NCBI GenBank assembly: GCA_022565635.1 | Contig: JAIUMH010000011.1 | Span: forward strand, 1-38,259 | Origin: Flavobacteriaceae bacterium | GTDB lineage: Bacteria; Bacteroidota; Bacteroidia; Flavobacteriales; Flavobacteriaceae | Reading direction: 5' to 3' | Length of the DNA stretch: 38,259 bases | Shown here: positions 18,844-28,844 of the stretch, one piece after another | Position numbering within the stretch: the stretch's first letter is position 1 | Layout: every line of letters begins with the position of its first letter | Notes under the pieces: model-generated | The model's input: only the letters and a program-made list of their open reading frames with translations | The model's database searches: none | Told to the model about the DNA's origin: nothing | Made by a program: the position numbers and the translations under genes

Positions 18844-20052
18844 ATGAAATTCGGAATAATCAAAGAACGCAAAAATCCACCCGATAGAAGAGTGGTATTT
18901 TCTCCTGAAAAAATTAGTCAACTTCAAAAAAAATACCCCCAATTAGAGTTTGTGGTTGAAGCTTCAGACATTCGAATTTTTAAAGATCAAGACTATCAAG
19001 ACTTAGGCATACCTGTGGTTCAAAACATGGAAGATTGTGATGTTTTATTAGGCGTTAAAGAAGTACCTAAAACCGCTTTAATCCCCAACAAAAAATACTT
19101 CTTTTTTTCTCATACCATCAAAAAACAAAGCTATAACAGAGATTTACTCAAAGAAATTTTAGCTAAAAATATTGAATTATATGACCATGAAGTCATCACC
19201 AAAGAAAACGGTGCACGGCTTATTGGTTTTGGTAGATACGCCGGTTTAGTTGGTGCGTATAATGGATTTCGACTAATGGGGCAAAGAGACCAGCTGTTTG
19301 ATTTACCCAAAGCAGAAAATTTACCTGACTTAGAAGCAATGAAAGCTGCATTAAATGAGATTCAACTTCCTGCCGATTTAAAAATTTGCCTAACCGGACT
19401 AGGTAAAGTAGCTAAAGGCGCTAAAGAGATACTAGACCACCTCAACATTAAACAAGTTACTCCTGAAAATTACCTACAGCAAAATTTTGCAGAAGCCGTA
19501 TATACACAAATTGATGTGCTTGACTACAACAAAAGAAAGGACGGGAAATCGGGTAACAAAAAAGAGTTTTTTAAAGATCCTTCAGGTTATATTTCAGATT
19601 TCATGAGGTTTGCAAAAGTAACCGACTATTTTATTGCTGGTCATTTTTACGGTGACGGAGCTCCTTACTTATTTACAAGAGAAGACGCTAAAAAACCTGA
19701 TTTTAAAATTAACTTGGTGGCTGATGTTAGCTGTGATATTGATGGACCCGTGGCTTCTACTATAAGACCTTCTACCATAGCTGACCCATTTTACGCCTAT
19801 CATCCTACAACCGAAAAAGAAGTTGAAATTGGAGCACCAAACAGCATAGCCGTAATGGCAGTTGATAATTTACCTTGTGAATTGCCTAAAGACGCCAGCG
19901 AAGGTTTTGGTGAAATGTTTGCACAACACGTAATTCCTGCTTTTGTAAATGGAGACCAAGACGGAGTTTTAGAACGTGCTCTCATGACCAAAAATGGTCA
20001 ACTGACTTCAAAATATGCTTATTTACAAGATTTTGTAGATGGAAAAGAATAA
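18844..20052 (+). CDS. Saccharopine dehydrogenase-like / alanine dehydrogenase N-domain oxidoreductase
   Basis: MKFGIIKERKNPPDRRVVFSPEKISQLQKKYP; ENGARLIGFGRYAGLVGAYNGFR; LTGLGKVAKGAKEIL. ORF track start at 18805 is upstream of the likely ATG. Confidence 0.82.
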   Translation: MKFGIIKERKNPPDRRVVFSPEKISQLQKKYPQLEFVVEASDIRIFKDQDYQDLGIPVVQNMEDCDVLLGVKEVPKTALIPNKKYFFFSHTIKKQSYNRDLLKEILAKNIELYDHEVITKENGARLIGFGRYAGLVGAYNGFRLMGQRDQLFDLPKAENLPDLEAMKAALNEIQLPADLKICLTGLGKVAKGAKEILDHLNIKQVTPENYLQQNFAEAVYTQIDVLDYNKRKDGKSGNKKEFFKDPSGYISDFMRFAKVTDYFIAGHFYGDGAPYLFTREDAKKPDFKINLVADVSCDIDGPVASTIRPSTIADPFYAYHPTTEKEVEIGAPNSIAVMAVDNLPCELPKDASEGFGEMFAQHVIPAFVNGDQDGVLERALMTKNGQLTSKYAYLQDFVDGKE

Positions 20053-20848
20053 GCCCGTTGTACTCATTACCGGCGCTTCTTCTGGTATTGGAAAAGCTAC
20101 AGCTCAACGCCTTGCTCAAAAAGGTTTCCGAGTTTTTGGTACTAGCCGAAATCCAAAGCCAGAAAGCGTCCAGCAATGGACTATGATTGCTTTGGATTTA
20201 AATCAACCACAAAGCATTACAAAAGCTGTTGAAAGTGTGATTCAACAAGCAGGAAAAATTGATGTTCTGATAAATAATGCTGGATTGGGGATTACAGGAC
20301 CTGCAGAAGAAACCCCATTAGAAGAAGTTCAAAAAATATTTCAAGCCAATGTTTTTGGAGCTTGTCAACTAATGAACGAAGTAATTCCGCACATGCGAAA
20401 AAATAAAAAAGGTAAAATTATTAATATTACTTCGGTGGCAGGTTATATGGGTTTGCCTTACCGCGGTTTTTATTCGGCTTCTAAAGCGGCGTTTATGCAA
20501 GTTTCTGAAGCTTACCGTATGGAAGTTAAAGACTTTGGTATTAATATTAGTTGCCTTGCACCAGGAGATATTGCTACGGATATCGCTTCAAGAAGATACC
20601 ACTCCCCTGCCCTAGAAAATTCACCTTATTTCAACTATTACAAACCTACGTTAGATTTGATGAATACACATGTGGACAAAGGAATGTCTGCCATGAAAGT
20701 AGCCATACAAATTGAAAAAATCATTCGTAGCAGACAACCCAAAGTTCATTATTTGGTAGGTGCGTTCTTAGAAAAATTTTCTATTTACTTAAAACGTTTC
20801 CTTCCTCAGAAAGTTTTTGAAAAAATGCTGATGAACCACTACCGCTAG
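20039..20848 (+). CDS. SDR family NAD(P)-dependent oxidoreductase
   Basis: VLITGASSGIGKATAQRLA; LINNAGLGITG; YSASKAAF. Confidence 0.93.
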   Translation: MEKNKPVVLITGASSGIGKATAQRLAQKGFRVFGTSRNPKPESVQQWTMIALDLNQPQSITKAVESVIQQAGKIDVLINNAGLGITGPAEETPLEEVQKIFQANVFGACQLMNEVIPHMRKNKKGKIINITSVAGYMGLPYRGFYSASKAAFMQVSEAYRMEVKDFGINISCLAPGDIATDIASRRYHSPALENSPYFNYYKPTLDLMNTHVDKGMSAMKVAIQIEKIIRSRQPKVHYLVGAFLEKFSIYLKRFLPQKVFEKMLMNHYR

Positions 20849-20850
20849 GG

Positions 20851-20887
20851 TAAACGTTGGGGCGAATGCGATTCGCCCCAACGTTTA
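20851..20887. repeat. Perfect 17-bp inverted repeat (3-nt loop), REP-like palindrome
   Basis: TAAACGTTGGGGCGAAT-GCG-ATTCGCCCCAACGTTTA; no adjacent T-tract. Confidence 0.9.
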
Positions 20888-21232
20888 TTAAATATCATCA
20901 AAATTCACATCCGTGAATTTTTCTGCCCCCTTATCTGCGTTTTGAAAATCGGGATTATCATTAATCACCTCCTCCCCTTTTTCATTAATAATAAACTCGG
21001 TTGCTTCGTTTAAGGCCTCTTTAAAATTATTAAAATCTTCCTTATATAAATAAATCTTGTGTTTTCTAAAATGAAATGAACCGTCTTCGTTAGTAAACTT
21101 TTTACTTTCAGTAATGGTTAGGTAATAATCGTCTGCTTTAGTAGATCTTACATCAAAAAAGTAAGTTCTTCTTCCAGCGCGAATAATCTTCGAGTAAATA
21201 TCATCTTTCGTCATCATGCCTTGATCGCTCAT
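20888..21232 (-). CDS. DUF3276 / PUR-alpha-like nucleic-acid-binding protein
   Basis: MSDQGMMTKDDIYSKIIRAGRRTYFFDVRSTKADDYYLTITESKK..; internal ATG at 21232 preferred. Confidence 0.8.
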   Translation of the reverse strand: MSDQGMMTKDDIYSKIIRAGRRTYFFDVRSTKADDYYLTITESKKFTNEDGSFHFRKHKIYLYKEDFNNFKEALNEATEFIINEKGEEVINDNPDFQNADKGAEKFTDVNFDDI

Positions 21233-21307
21233 AGTGTCTAAAATTAAGATTTCTTTATAGGGTTCAAAAATCTTAAAAAAAACCACAATGACAAAAAAAA
21301 CCTGTGT

Positions 21308-23059
21308 TTATTTTTCAGTAAGTTGTTCCCGGTATAGGTCTTTGTAGTAGCCTTCAGCTTCAATTAAATCCTCGTGTTTACCTTGCTGAATTATTCTTCC
21401 TTCATCAAGAACAATTACTTGATCGGCATTTCTAGCTGAAGAAATTCGGTGGCTAACAATAACGGCAGTTCGGTTAGAGGAAATTTCTTCCATTTTTTGA
21501 AAAATAGCCTCTTCTGTTTCTGTATCTACGGCAGAAAGACAATCGTCAAACAACACGATTTTTGGCTTTCTAATAATGGCTCTTGCAATAGAAACTCGTT
21601 GTTTTTGTCCACCAGATAAAGTGATGCCTCGTTCGCCTAAAACAGTTTGATAGCCTTGTTTAAAATTTAAAATATTTTCGTGAACCGCCGCGTTTTTCGC
21701 TGCTTCTTCAATTTTTTCTTGACTTGCATCTGCATCTCCAAATTTAATATTATCGGCTATGCTTTCAGAAAATAAAAACGAATCCTGAGGAACGTAACCG
21801 ATGCTTTCACGAAGCAAATTTAAATTAATTGAATCAATTTTTTGTCCGTCAATCAGCACTTCACCAGATTGCACATCATAAAGTCTAGAAATAAGTTCAA
21901 GAATAGTTGATTTTCCTGAACCGGTTTTTCCTATAATCACAAAGTTTTCGCCTTTTTTCAGCCGAAAAGAAACGTCTTGTAATGCTTGGATACCCGTATC
22001 ATCATACGTAAAACTTACATTTTTGAATTCAATTTCACCTTCTATTTGTTGAATGAGATTAGAGTGATTTTGAATCTCAGGCTGAACACTCAAAAATTCA
22101 TTGATCCTTTTTTGTGAAGCTGACGCCTGTTGCACCATAGATGTAATCCAACCCACGGAAGCTACTGGCCAAGTAAGCATATTTACATACAATAAAAATT
22201 CTACAATGGTTCCTAAATTTTCAATTTCACCACTAATATAACGCGTTCCTCCAATGTATAAAACCAAAAGATTACTACAGCCAATTAACAAAATCATTAG
22301 CGGAAAGAAAAAGGCTTGCACCTTAACTAAATCAATGTTTTTTTCTTTACTTTCATTAGATAAATTGACAAAATCGCCATTGATTAAGCCTTCAGTCCCG
22401 TAAGACTTAATCACAGCAATACCGCTAAAACTCTCTTGTGTAAAGCTATTCAATTTAGAGAGAACTTGTTGCACAACGGTGCTTCGTTGATTGATGGCTA
22501 CACTAAGTTTGTAAATGGCAAAAGACAAAATAGGAAAAGGCAGCATGACATAAAAGGTAAGTACTGGGGCAATGTAAAGCATGTACGAAATGGCCACCAC
22601 AAACAAGGTGAGCGTCATGACTCCATACATCAGCGCTGGTCCTACATACATTCTAACCTTAGACACATCTTCGCTAATCCTATTCATCAAATCGCCTGTT
22701 CTGTTTTTTTTGTAAAAATTTAGCGAAAGACGTTGGTATTGTTGGTAAATTTCATTCTTTAAATCGAATTCTATTTTTCTAGAAGCCACAATAAAGGTCT
22801 GCCTCATCAAGAACGTAAGAATAGCAGAAAGAGTTGCCGCACTAATAATAATGATGATATTGAGCATCAATTCATCTTTCACCGCTTGGTAATCGGTAAC
22901 TTCTCCGTTGATGTAAGCTTCAATAACGTTGGTAGATTCACCAATAAATTTAGGTGTTACTAAAGTAAAAACCCGAGCGCCAACGGTAATAATGAACCCT
23001 AAAATTAAGTGCCATTTATATTTTACAAAAAACTTATTTAAATAAGCTAACTCTCCCAT
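21308..23059 (-). CDS. ABC transporter, fused permease and ATPase (MsbA/MdlB type)
   Basis: 6-TM region then IGKTGSGKSTIL, LSGGQKQRVSIARAI, IVLFDDCLSAVD. Confidence 0.93.
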   Translation of the reverse strand: MGELAYLNKFFVKYKWHLILGFIITVGARVFTLVTPKFIGESTNVIEAYINGEVTDYQAVKDELMLNIIIIISAATLSAILTFLMRQTFIVASRKIEFDLKNEIYQQYQRLSLNFYKKNRTGDLMNRISEDVSKVRMYVGPALMYGVMTLTLFVVAISYMLYIAPVLTFYVMLPFPILSFAIYKLSVAINQRSTVVQQVLSKLNSFTQESFSGIAVIKSYGTEGLINGDFVNLSNESKEKNIDLVKVQAFFFPLMILLIGCSNLLVLYIGGTRYISGEIENLGTIVEFLLYVNMLTWPVASVGWITSMVQQASASQKRINEFLSVQPEIQNHSNLIQQIEGEIEFKNVSFTYDDTGIQALQDVSFRLKKGENFVIIGKTGSGKSTILELISRLYDVQSGEVLIDGQKIDSINLNLLRESIGYVPQDSFLFSESIADNIKFGDADASQEKIEEAAKNAAVHENILNFKQGYQTVLGERGITLSGGQKQRVSIARAIIRKPKIVLFDDCLSAVDTETEEAIFQKMEEISSNRTAVIVSHRISSARNADQVIVLDEGRIIQQGKHEDLIEAEGYYKDLYREQLTEK

Positions 23060-23246
23060 TAAAAAAAATTGTCCTGCAAATGTAATTAAAAATTAATCTG
23101 AAGTTGTCAATATTTTACCAAATAAATGGACTGACTTCTATTGACAATTTGAGTTTATAAAGATAAAGGATTACAAACTAGTATATCTGCTCAAAAGCAA
23201 TTTAACCATATAATTACAATTAAAATATGTGGATAATAAGTATTTT

Positions 23247-23705
23247 TCACAACCCAATTCTTGTAAATTTTAAATCTTTCTGAGTTTGTGGAATTTTTAC
23301 TATATGGTAAGGTCGCGTATTTCTGATTTCTCCATCAACAGATTTTTTATACTCAACTACAATTTCCACATGCAATGCTTTTTCTGTAACTGATTGGATA
23401 GTTACATCATAACCTGTTGTTGTTCTGATGTGATCAACACAAACAATCACAAAATCATCATCAAAATTAACATCAGCTTCTGGTGGTGGATTTGGAATTT
23501 GCCAAGTATTTTCAACAAAAAACAACCAGAAATCTTCATTATCTATAAAGCTATTTATGGTGGTATTGGGCTGGAAATCCAAATTAAAAACATTACCCTT
23601 GGCTATCTCTACAGGAGTAATTTCAACATCTTCAAAAGCCATATCATCATCCGAGCTGCAGGATATGAAAACAATCGACAAAAGCAATAAATAGTAAAAT
23701 TTCAT
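23247..23705 (-). CDS. Hypothetical lipoprotein
   Basis: MKFYYLLLLSIVFISCSSDDD lipobox at the internal ATG. Confidence 0.7.
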   Translation of the reverse strand: MKFYYLLLLSIVFISCSSDDDMAFEDVEITPVEIAKGNVFNLDFQPNTTINSFIDNEDFWLFFVENTWQIPNPPPEADVNFDDDFVIVCVDHIRTTTGYDVTIQSVTEKALHVEIVVEYKKSVDGEIRNTRPYHIVKIPQTQKDLKFTRIGL

Positions 23706-23857
23706 GATATATATTTTTATGTTCCACAATTTAGAGATTTTGGAAAACATAATTCATTAATTAATCACTAATTAACCAAATTTTTGAATATTATTTTATT
23801 CTAAAACAACATTCAAAAATAATTAACACATCATGATTTTTACTCAATAACTACTTA

Positions 23858-23873
23858 TGTAACTCTAGTTACA
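23858..23873. promoter_or_regulatory. 16-bp dyad TGTAACT-CT-AGTTACA, candidate CRP/FNR-family operator for cydAB
   Basis: Perfect palindromic arms directly upstream of the cydA promoter. Confidence 0.5.
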
Positions 23874-23874
23874 A

Positions 23875-23902
23875 TTGCACTTTTGAAGCTTGTTTAACTT
23901 TG
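23875..23902 (+). promoter_or_regulatory. Promoter for cydAB: TTG-N17-TAACTTTG
   Basis: TTG 23875-23877 and TAACTTTG 23895-23902, just upstream of the ATG at 23913. Confidence 0.6.
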
Positions 23903-23912
23903 TAAAAAAACT

Positions 23913-25286
23913 ATGGACGTAGAAATCCTCTCTCGAATCCAATTTGCTTTTACTGTAGCATTTCATTACATCTACCCTCCGCTTAGCATAGGTTTAGGAC
24001 TGATTATGGTTGTTTTTGAAACTATCTACATCCGAACCAAAAAGAAAGAATATGAAGTATTAGCTAAATTTTGGACAAAAATTTTTGCTATTACATTTGG
24101 TATTGGTGTGGTAACTGGAATAGTAATGGAATTTGAATTTGGAACCAATTGGGCAACTTACTCAAGGTACGTTGGTGATATTTTTGGTAGCGCCTTAGCC
24201 GCTGAAGGCATTTTTGCTTTTGCACTAGAAAGTAGCGCACTGGGTATTTTGCTTTTTGGCTGGAACCGAGTAAAGCCTTGGGTTCATTTAGTAGCTACTT
24301 GGGCTGTATTTCTGGGGTCAATGTTTTCTGCAGTTTGGATTGTTATTGCCAATTCTTGGCAACAGACACCTGCAGGATATCATATAGTTGGTGAGGGAAT
24401 GCAAGCCAGAGCTGAAATTGTAGATTTTTGGGCTATGGTTTTTAATCCTTCTTCTGTTGACCGACTTACCCATGTCTGGATTGGAGCTTTTTTAGCAGGG
24501 ACTTTTTTAATTTTAAGCGTACATGCTTACTATATTTTAAAAGGAAGACATGTTTTGCTCTCTAAAAAAGCTTTTAAAATAACGCTTGTTGTGGCAACTA
24601 TAAGTTCATTAGCTCAATTATTTACAGGGCATAATTCTGCTGAAGGTGTTGCAGAAAATCAACCCGCAAAACTGGCTGCTTTAGAAGGACATTATGAGGC
24701 TAATGCTCCTGCTGACTTATATTTATTTGGTTGGGTTGACCAAAAAAATGAAGAAGTCTATGGATTAAAAATTCCTGGTGGATTATCATTTATGCTGTAT
24801 CAAGATTTTGATACTCCTGTTACTGGCCTTGATGAATTTGCAAAAGAGGATAGACCCTCTCAGGTGAATGCTGTTTTTCAATTTTATCATATAATGGTAG
24901 CTATTGGAATGTTTTTAATTGGACTTAGTTTATTTGCTTTATGGCAATGGAAAAAAGGCAAACTGTTTACTCAAAAATGGTTGCTATGGACATTTGTTTT
25001 TACTGCTATTCTTCCTCAAATTGCCAATCAGGTGGGTTGGTTTGCGGCAGAAATGGGTAGGCAACCTTGGGTGGTTTATGGTTTGTTAAGAACATCTGAT
25101 GCACTTTCAAAAAGTGTTCAAGCTAATCAAGTTTTATTTTCACTAATCTTATTTTTTATTGTTTATACCATTTTATTCTTGCTCTTTGTTTACTTAATGA
25201 ACAAGGCTATTCAAAAAGGACCAGAAAGCGATATTGATTTTGATGAAGGAAGCCTCAACAAAGAAATAACAAAAGTAATTTCATAA
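23913..25286 (+). CDS. cydA: Cytochrome bd ubiquinol oxidase subunit I
   Basis: [75 protein letters not shown]. Confidence 0.97.
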   Translation: MDVEILSRIQFAFTVAFHYIYPPLSIGLGLIMVVFETIYIRTKKKEYEVLAKFWTKIFAITFGIGVVTGIVMEFEFGTNWATYSRYVGDIFGSALAAEGIFAFALESSALGILLFGWNRVKPWVHLVATWAVFLGSMFSAVWIVIANSWQQTPAGYHIVGEGMQARAEIVDFWAMVFNPSSVDRLTHVWIGAFLAGTFLILSVHAYYILKGRHVLLSKKAFKITLVVATISSLAQLFTGHNSAEGVAENQPAKLAALEGHYEANAPADLYLFGWVDQKNEEVYGLKIPGGLSFMLYQDFDTPVTGLDEFAKEDRPSQVNAVFQFYHIMVAIGMFLIGLSLFALWQWKKGKLFTQKWLLWTFVFTAILPQIANQVGWFAAEMGRQPWVVYGLLRTSDALSKSVQANQVLFSLILFFIVYTILFLLFVYLMNKAIQKGPESDIDFDEGSLNKEITKVIS

Positions 25287-25296
25287 ATTAAAAAAC

Positions 25297-26334
25297 ATGG
25301 ACACATTATTTGGTTTAGATTATCCAACTTGGTGGTTTTTAGTAGTTGGTGGCTTGTTTTCTGGATACGCTATTTTAGATGGCTTTGATTTTGGTGCTGG
25401 CGCTTGGCATTTGTTTTTCAAGAAAAATAAAAGTAGAGAAACTGCACTAAAAGCTATTGATCCTACTTGGCATGGTAATGAGGTTTGGTTAGTTATTGGC
25501 GGTGGTACTTTGTTTGCAGGGTTTCCTGTGTTTTACGGTACCTTATTTTCTGCCATGTACACTCCTTTTATCCTGTTTTTACTTTTTATTATTTTTAGAG
25601 GCATTTCAATTAAGTTTAGAAATATGGAAGAAATGCCTTGGTGGAGAAAAATGTGGGATTGGAGTTATTCTATTTCTAGCATAATGCTTGCTTTTTTGTT
25701 GGGTGTGGTCTTAGGTAACATTCTTAACGGCATGCCTTTAGATGAAAATTTTGAATACACCGGTCGTGGTTTCTTTGAGTTCTTAAACCCTTTTTCTATA
25801 TTAGTTGGTATAACTAGTCTTGCTTTATTTATGATGCATGGCGCTATTTATCTATTACTAAAAACAGAAGGAAGCTTATACAAGCGTATACAAATATTTT
25901 TAAAAATTGGAATGCTGTTTTTTATAACTTCGTACATCGTTACTACAGCCTATGGAATCTTTAACTTAAATCACTTGTTAGAAGTTTTTACTGATCATAA
26001 AGTTTTGTTGATTGTACCATTTTTGGTTTTTTTAAGTATTGCCAATGTGCCTAGATTAGCCAGCAAAAGGAAATATGGATGGGCTTTTGTTTTTACTAGC
26101 TTAACTATTGCTTTACTTCTTGTTATAGTGGCGTTTGAATTATATCCACGTTTATTACTTTCTAACTCAAATATTGAAAATAGCATTACAATTTACAATG
26201 CAGCTGCTTCTACTAAAACCTTAAAAATTATGATGGGTTTTGTTGCTGTAGGTGGCCCATTAGTTCTGTTTTATAGTTATGTAGTTTATAGAACTTTTTG
26301 GGGGAAAGTAAAAATGGATAGTGATTCGTATTAA
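25297..26334 (+). CDS. cydB: Cytochrome bd ubiquinol oxidase subunit II
   Basis: GYAILDGFDFGAGAWHLF; DPTWHGNEVWLVIGGGTLFAGFP. Confidence 0.96.
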   Translation: MDTLFGLDYPTWWFLVVGGLFSGYAILDGFDFGAGAWHLFFKKNKSRETALKAIDPTWHGNEVWLVIGGGTLFAGFPVFYGTLFSAMYTPFILFLLFIIFRGISIKFRNMEEMPWWRKMWDWSYSISSIMLAFLLGVVLGNILNGMPLDENFEYTGRGFFEFLNPFSILVGITSLALFMMHGAIYLLLKTEGSLYKRIQIFLKIGMLFFITSYIVTTAYGIFNLNHLLEVFTDHKVLLIVPFLVFLSIANVPRLASKRKYGWAFVFTSLTIALLLVIVAFELYPRLLLSNSNIENSITIYNAAASTKTLKIMMGFVAVGGPLVLFYSYVVYRTFWGKVKMDSDSY

Positions 26335-26425
26335 AACTGATAAATATTTGATAAAAACGTCAACTTTAAGAAAATTAAAATAAATTACAATAACAAATTA
26401 AATACTTTAGTAACAAAAAACAATT

Positions 26426-27103
26426 ATGAGAAATTACTTTTTAATATTTAGCTTTATTTTTGCTTGCTTTAGTGCACAAGCACAATTTGAATTACCCAAA
26501 CTAGCCTATGCTACTGATGCGTTTTCTGATATTATTGATCAGGAAACAATGGAGATACATTATGGTAAACATCATCAAGGCTATACAAAAAATCTAAACG
26601 AAGCAATTAAAGAAGAAAAAGCGGTTAATCTTGAAATAGAACAAATTTTAAATAAAATCTCACGCTTTTCAACCAAGATGAGAAATAATGCAGGAGGATA
26701 TTACAATCATCAACTATTTTGGGATATTTTGACACCTCATCAAACTAAGCCAAGCCAGTCATTGATAACGGCTATAAAAAATGAATTTGGTTCTTTAAAT
26801 GAAATGATTGAGGAGATGAATACAAAAACAGCTAGTCAATTTGGTTCTGGCTGGGGATGGCTCATTGTTACCAAAAGTGGAAGTTTAAAAATTGTGACTA
26901 CAGCCAACCAAGATAACCCATTGATGGATGTAGTACCAACAGAAGACCAAGGAATTCCTATCATAGGAATTGATGTTTGGGAACATGCTTATTATTTAAA
27001 ATACCAAAACAAACGTGGAGCTTACCTAGAAAATATTTGGAATATTATCAATTGGGATAGTGTTAATGAACGATATAAAATAGCATTACAGACAAAAGGA
27101 TAA
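26426..27103 (+). CDS. Fe/Mn superoxide dismutase with N-terminal signal peptide
   Basis: MRNYFLIFSFIFACFSAQAQFELPKLAY; EIHYGKHHQGY, NNAGGYYNHQLFW, GIDVWEHAYYLKYQNKRGAYL. Confidence 0.93.
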   Translation: MRNYFLIFSFIFACFSAQAQFELPKLAYATDAFSDIIDQETMEIHYGKHHQGYTKNLNEAIKEEKAVNLEIEQILNKISRFSTKMRNNAGGYYNHQLFWDILTPHQTKPSQSLITAIKNEFGSLNEMIEEMNTKTASQFGSGWGWLIVTKSGSLKIVTTANQDNPLMDVVPTEDQGIPIIGIDVWEHAYYLKYQNKRGAYLENIWNIINWDSVNERYKIALQTKG

Positions 27104-27114
27104 TTTTTAAAAAA

Positions 27115-27149
27115 AATCCGTTTCTAATTTAGAAACGGATTTTTTTTGA
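27115..27149. terminator. Bidirectional rho-independent terminator between SOD and asnB
   Basis: AATCCGTTTCTAATTTAGAAACGGATT flanked by A- and T-runs. Confidence 0.85.
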
Positions 27150-27159
27150 TTTAGTTTGA

Positions 27160-28734
27160 TTAATCAGCTTGATAAATAGAAAGTACCCTAGCTGAAGGAT
27201 CTGTCACTTCTCCACACCATTTAGGCAACCACTGGTAAGGAGTAAGTTGAAAGTGATTTATATAATTTTTCTGAAACAGTTTCATGTAATAATAAGCCTC
27301 TTTACTGGTTGGTTGAATATCAAATTCGTTGCCTCTCCTTTTAAATTCGTCATCAGAAATTAACAAATCTACATGCTCTTGTATAATTGTGCTCCATGAT
27401 TTGTTTTGACTACTTACACTATCTGAAAATCCATTTTTTCTTCGCCATAAAACCTCATCAGGAATAATTTGAGCATTAGCAAAAGCTTTTCTAATCAAGT
27501 ACTTTTCAATCTTTGTTGAATCAAACATTCTGTATTTTGCAGGAATAGACATATAATATTCAACAAAATCTTTAGCGGCAAATGGCACACGTGCCTCCAG
27601 ACCTGCATTAGAAATACAACGGTCTCCTCTTTTCATATCAAAAAACTGTATATCTCTCAATAAGCGTTTTGCTTCGTCCTGAAAGTCTGTAGACGATGGA
27701 GCGTTTTGAAAATACAAGTAAGATCCCATTTCATCTGCCGTTTCTCCAGAAAAAAGCACTTTTATAGATGTGTGTTGACGCACGTATTTAGCCACCAACT
27801 GATGACCAACAGAAGCCCTAATAGTGGTGACGTCATAACTTCCTAATAAGTAAACAGTTTGTTCTAGCTCACTTAAAAACTCTTCCTCGGTTGCGGTGAT
27901 AGAATGATGAATGCTACCTACATAATCGGCTACTTTTTGCGCGGCAATTAAATCTGGGCTTCCCTTTAATCCTATTGAAAAAGTAGTGAGTTTTTTACCT
28001 TGTTGATGTAATTCTTTAGCCAGAATTCCAGCAATCAAACTACTATCTAAGCCTCCGCTAAGTAAACAACCAATAGGACGCTCACTCATCATACGCTCCT
28101 TGACCGCATGCGTTAATTTATTTCTAATCTGATAAAGATAATCTGCTTCTGTAGCTTCTATTTCTTCAAAATTATGTTCATCATAAGCTATGATTTTATC
28201 CATTTTTGAAGACCAATAATGATGGGGAGGAAACTGCTTCAACTGCGCGCAAAAAGTTAAGGCTTTAGCTTCAGAAGCAAAAAATAGCTCGGTATCATCT
28301 GTCCCCATATACATCCCTCTGATGCCTAAATGATCTCTGGCGGCAAAGTATTCATTTGATGACTCGTCATATAAAACTAATGCAAATTCTCCATTTAATT
28401 CCTTCAAGGCTTGTTTTATGCCTACTTTTAAATATAAATCAATAATAACTTCGCAGTCAGATCCTGTTTTTAACTGAAAATTGTACTTATTTGCAATCTC
28501 TTTGTAGTTAAATATTTCAGCATTAGCGACTAACCAAACACCTTTTTTATACATGGGTTGATTGCCTTTTTTACTTAAGCCGTTAATTGCTAAACGGTGA
28601 AAGCCAAAATATGAATTTGTATTGACTTGTTTAAATTCTGTGGCATCTGGTCCACGGTGCTTAATCTTCATGAAAGATTCCATTAAAAATGAAATTGACT
28701 TCTTAGTTTGAATTGCTGTAAATATTCCACACAT
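27160..28734 (-). CDS. asnB: Asparagine synthase (glutamine-hydrolysing)
   Basis: MCGIFTAIQ (Cys2), HRGPDA, HRLAING, CLLSGGLDSSLIAG (PP-loop), GLEARVPF. Confidence 0.92.
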   Translation of the reverse strand: MCGIFTAIQTKKSISFLMESFMKIKHRGPDATEFKQVNTNSYFGFHRLAINGLSKKGNQPMYKKGVWLVANAEIFNYKEIANKYNFQLKTGSDCEVIIDLYLKVGIKQALKELNGEFALVLYDESSNEYFAARDHLGIRGMYMGTDDTELFFASEAKALTFCAQLKQFPPHHYWSSKMDKIIAYDEHNFEEIEATEADYLYQIRNKLTHAVKERMMSERPIGCLLSGGLDSSLIAGILAKELHQQGKKLTTFSIGLKGSPDLIAAQKVADYVGSIHHSITATEEEFLSELEQTVYLLGSYDVTTIRASVGHQLVAKYVRQHTSIKVLFSGETADEMGSYLYFQNAPSSTDFQDEAKRLLRDIQFFDMKRGDRCISNAGLEARVPFAAKDFVEYYMSIPAKYRMFDSTKIEKYLIRKAFANAQIIPDEVLWRRKNGFSDSVSSQNKSWSTIIQEHVDLLISDDEFKRRGNEFDIQPTSKEAYYYMKLFQKNYINHFQLTPYQWLPKWCGEVTDPSARVLSIYQAD

Positions 28735-28844
28735 GTTCTTTAAATTTTAAACAAATTAGGTGATTATGATTTAATATATCAATATTAATAACTAAATTGA
28801 TTGAAAAATTATACTATATTTGAGTTTTAATTAAAATTATTAAT

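Noticed and set aside
25496-25684. 62-aa same-strand out-of-frame ORF within cydB
   Set aside because: Fully nested in cydB in another frame; not evidence for a CydX-like subunit.
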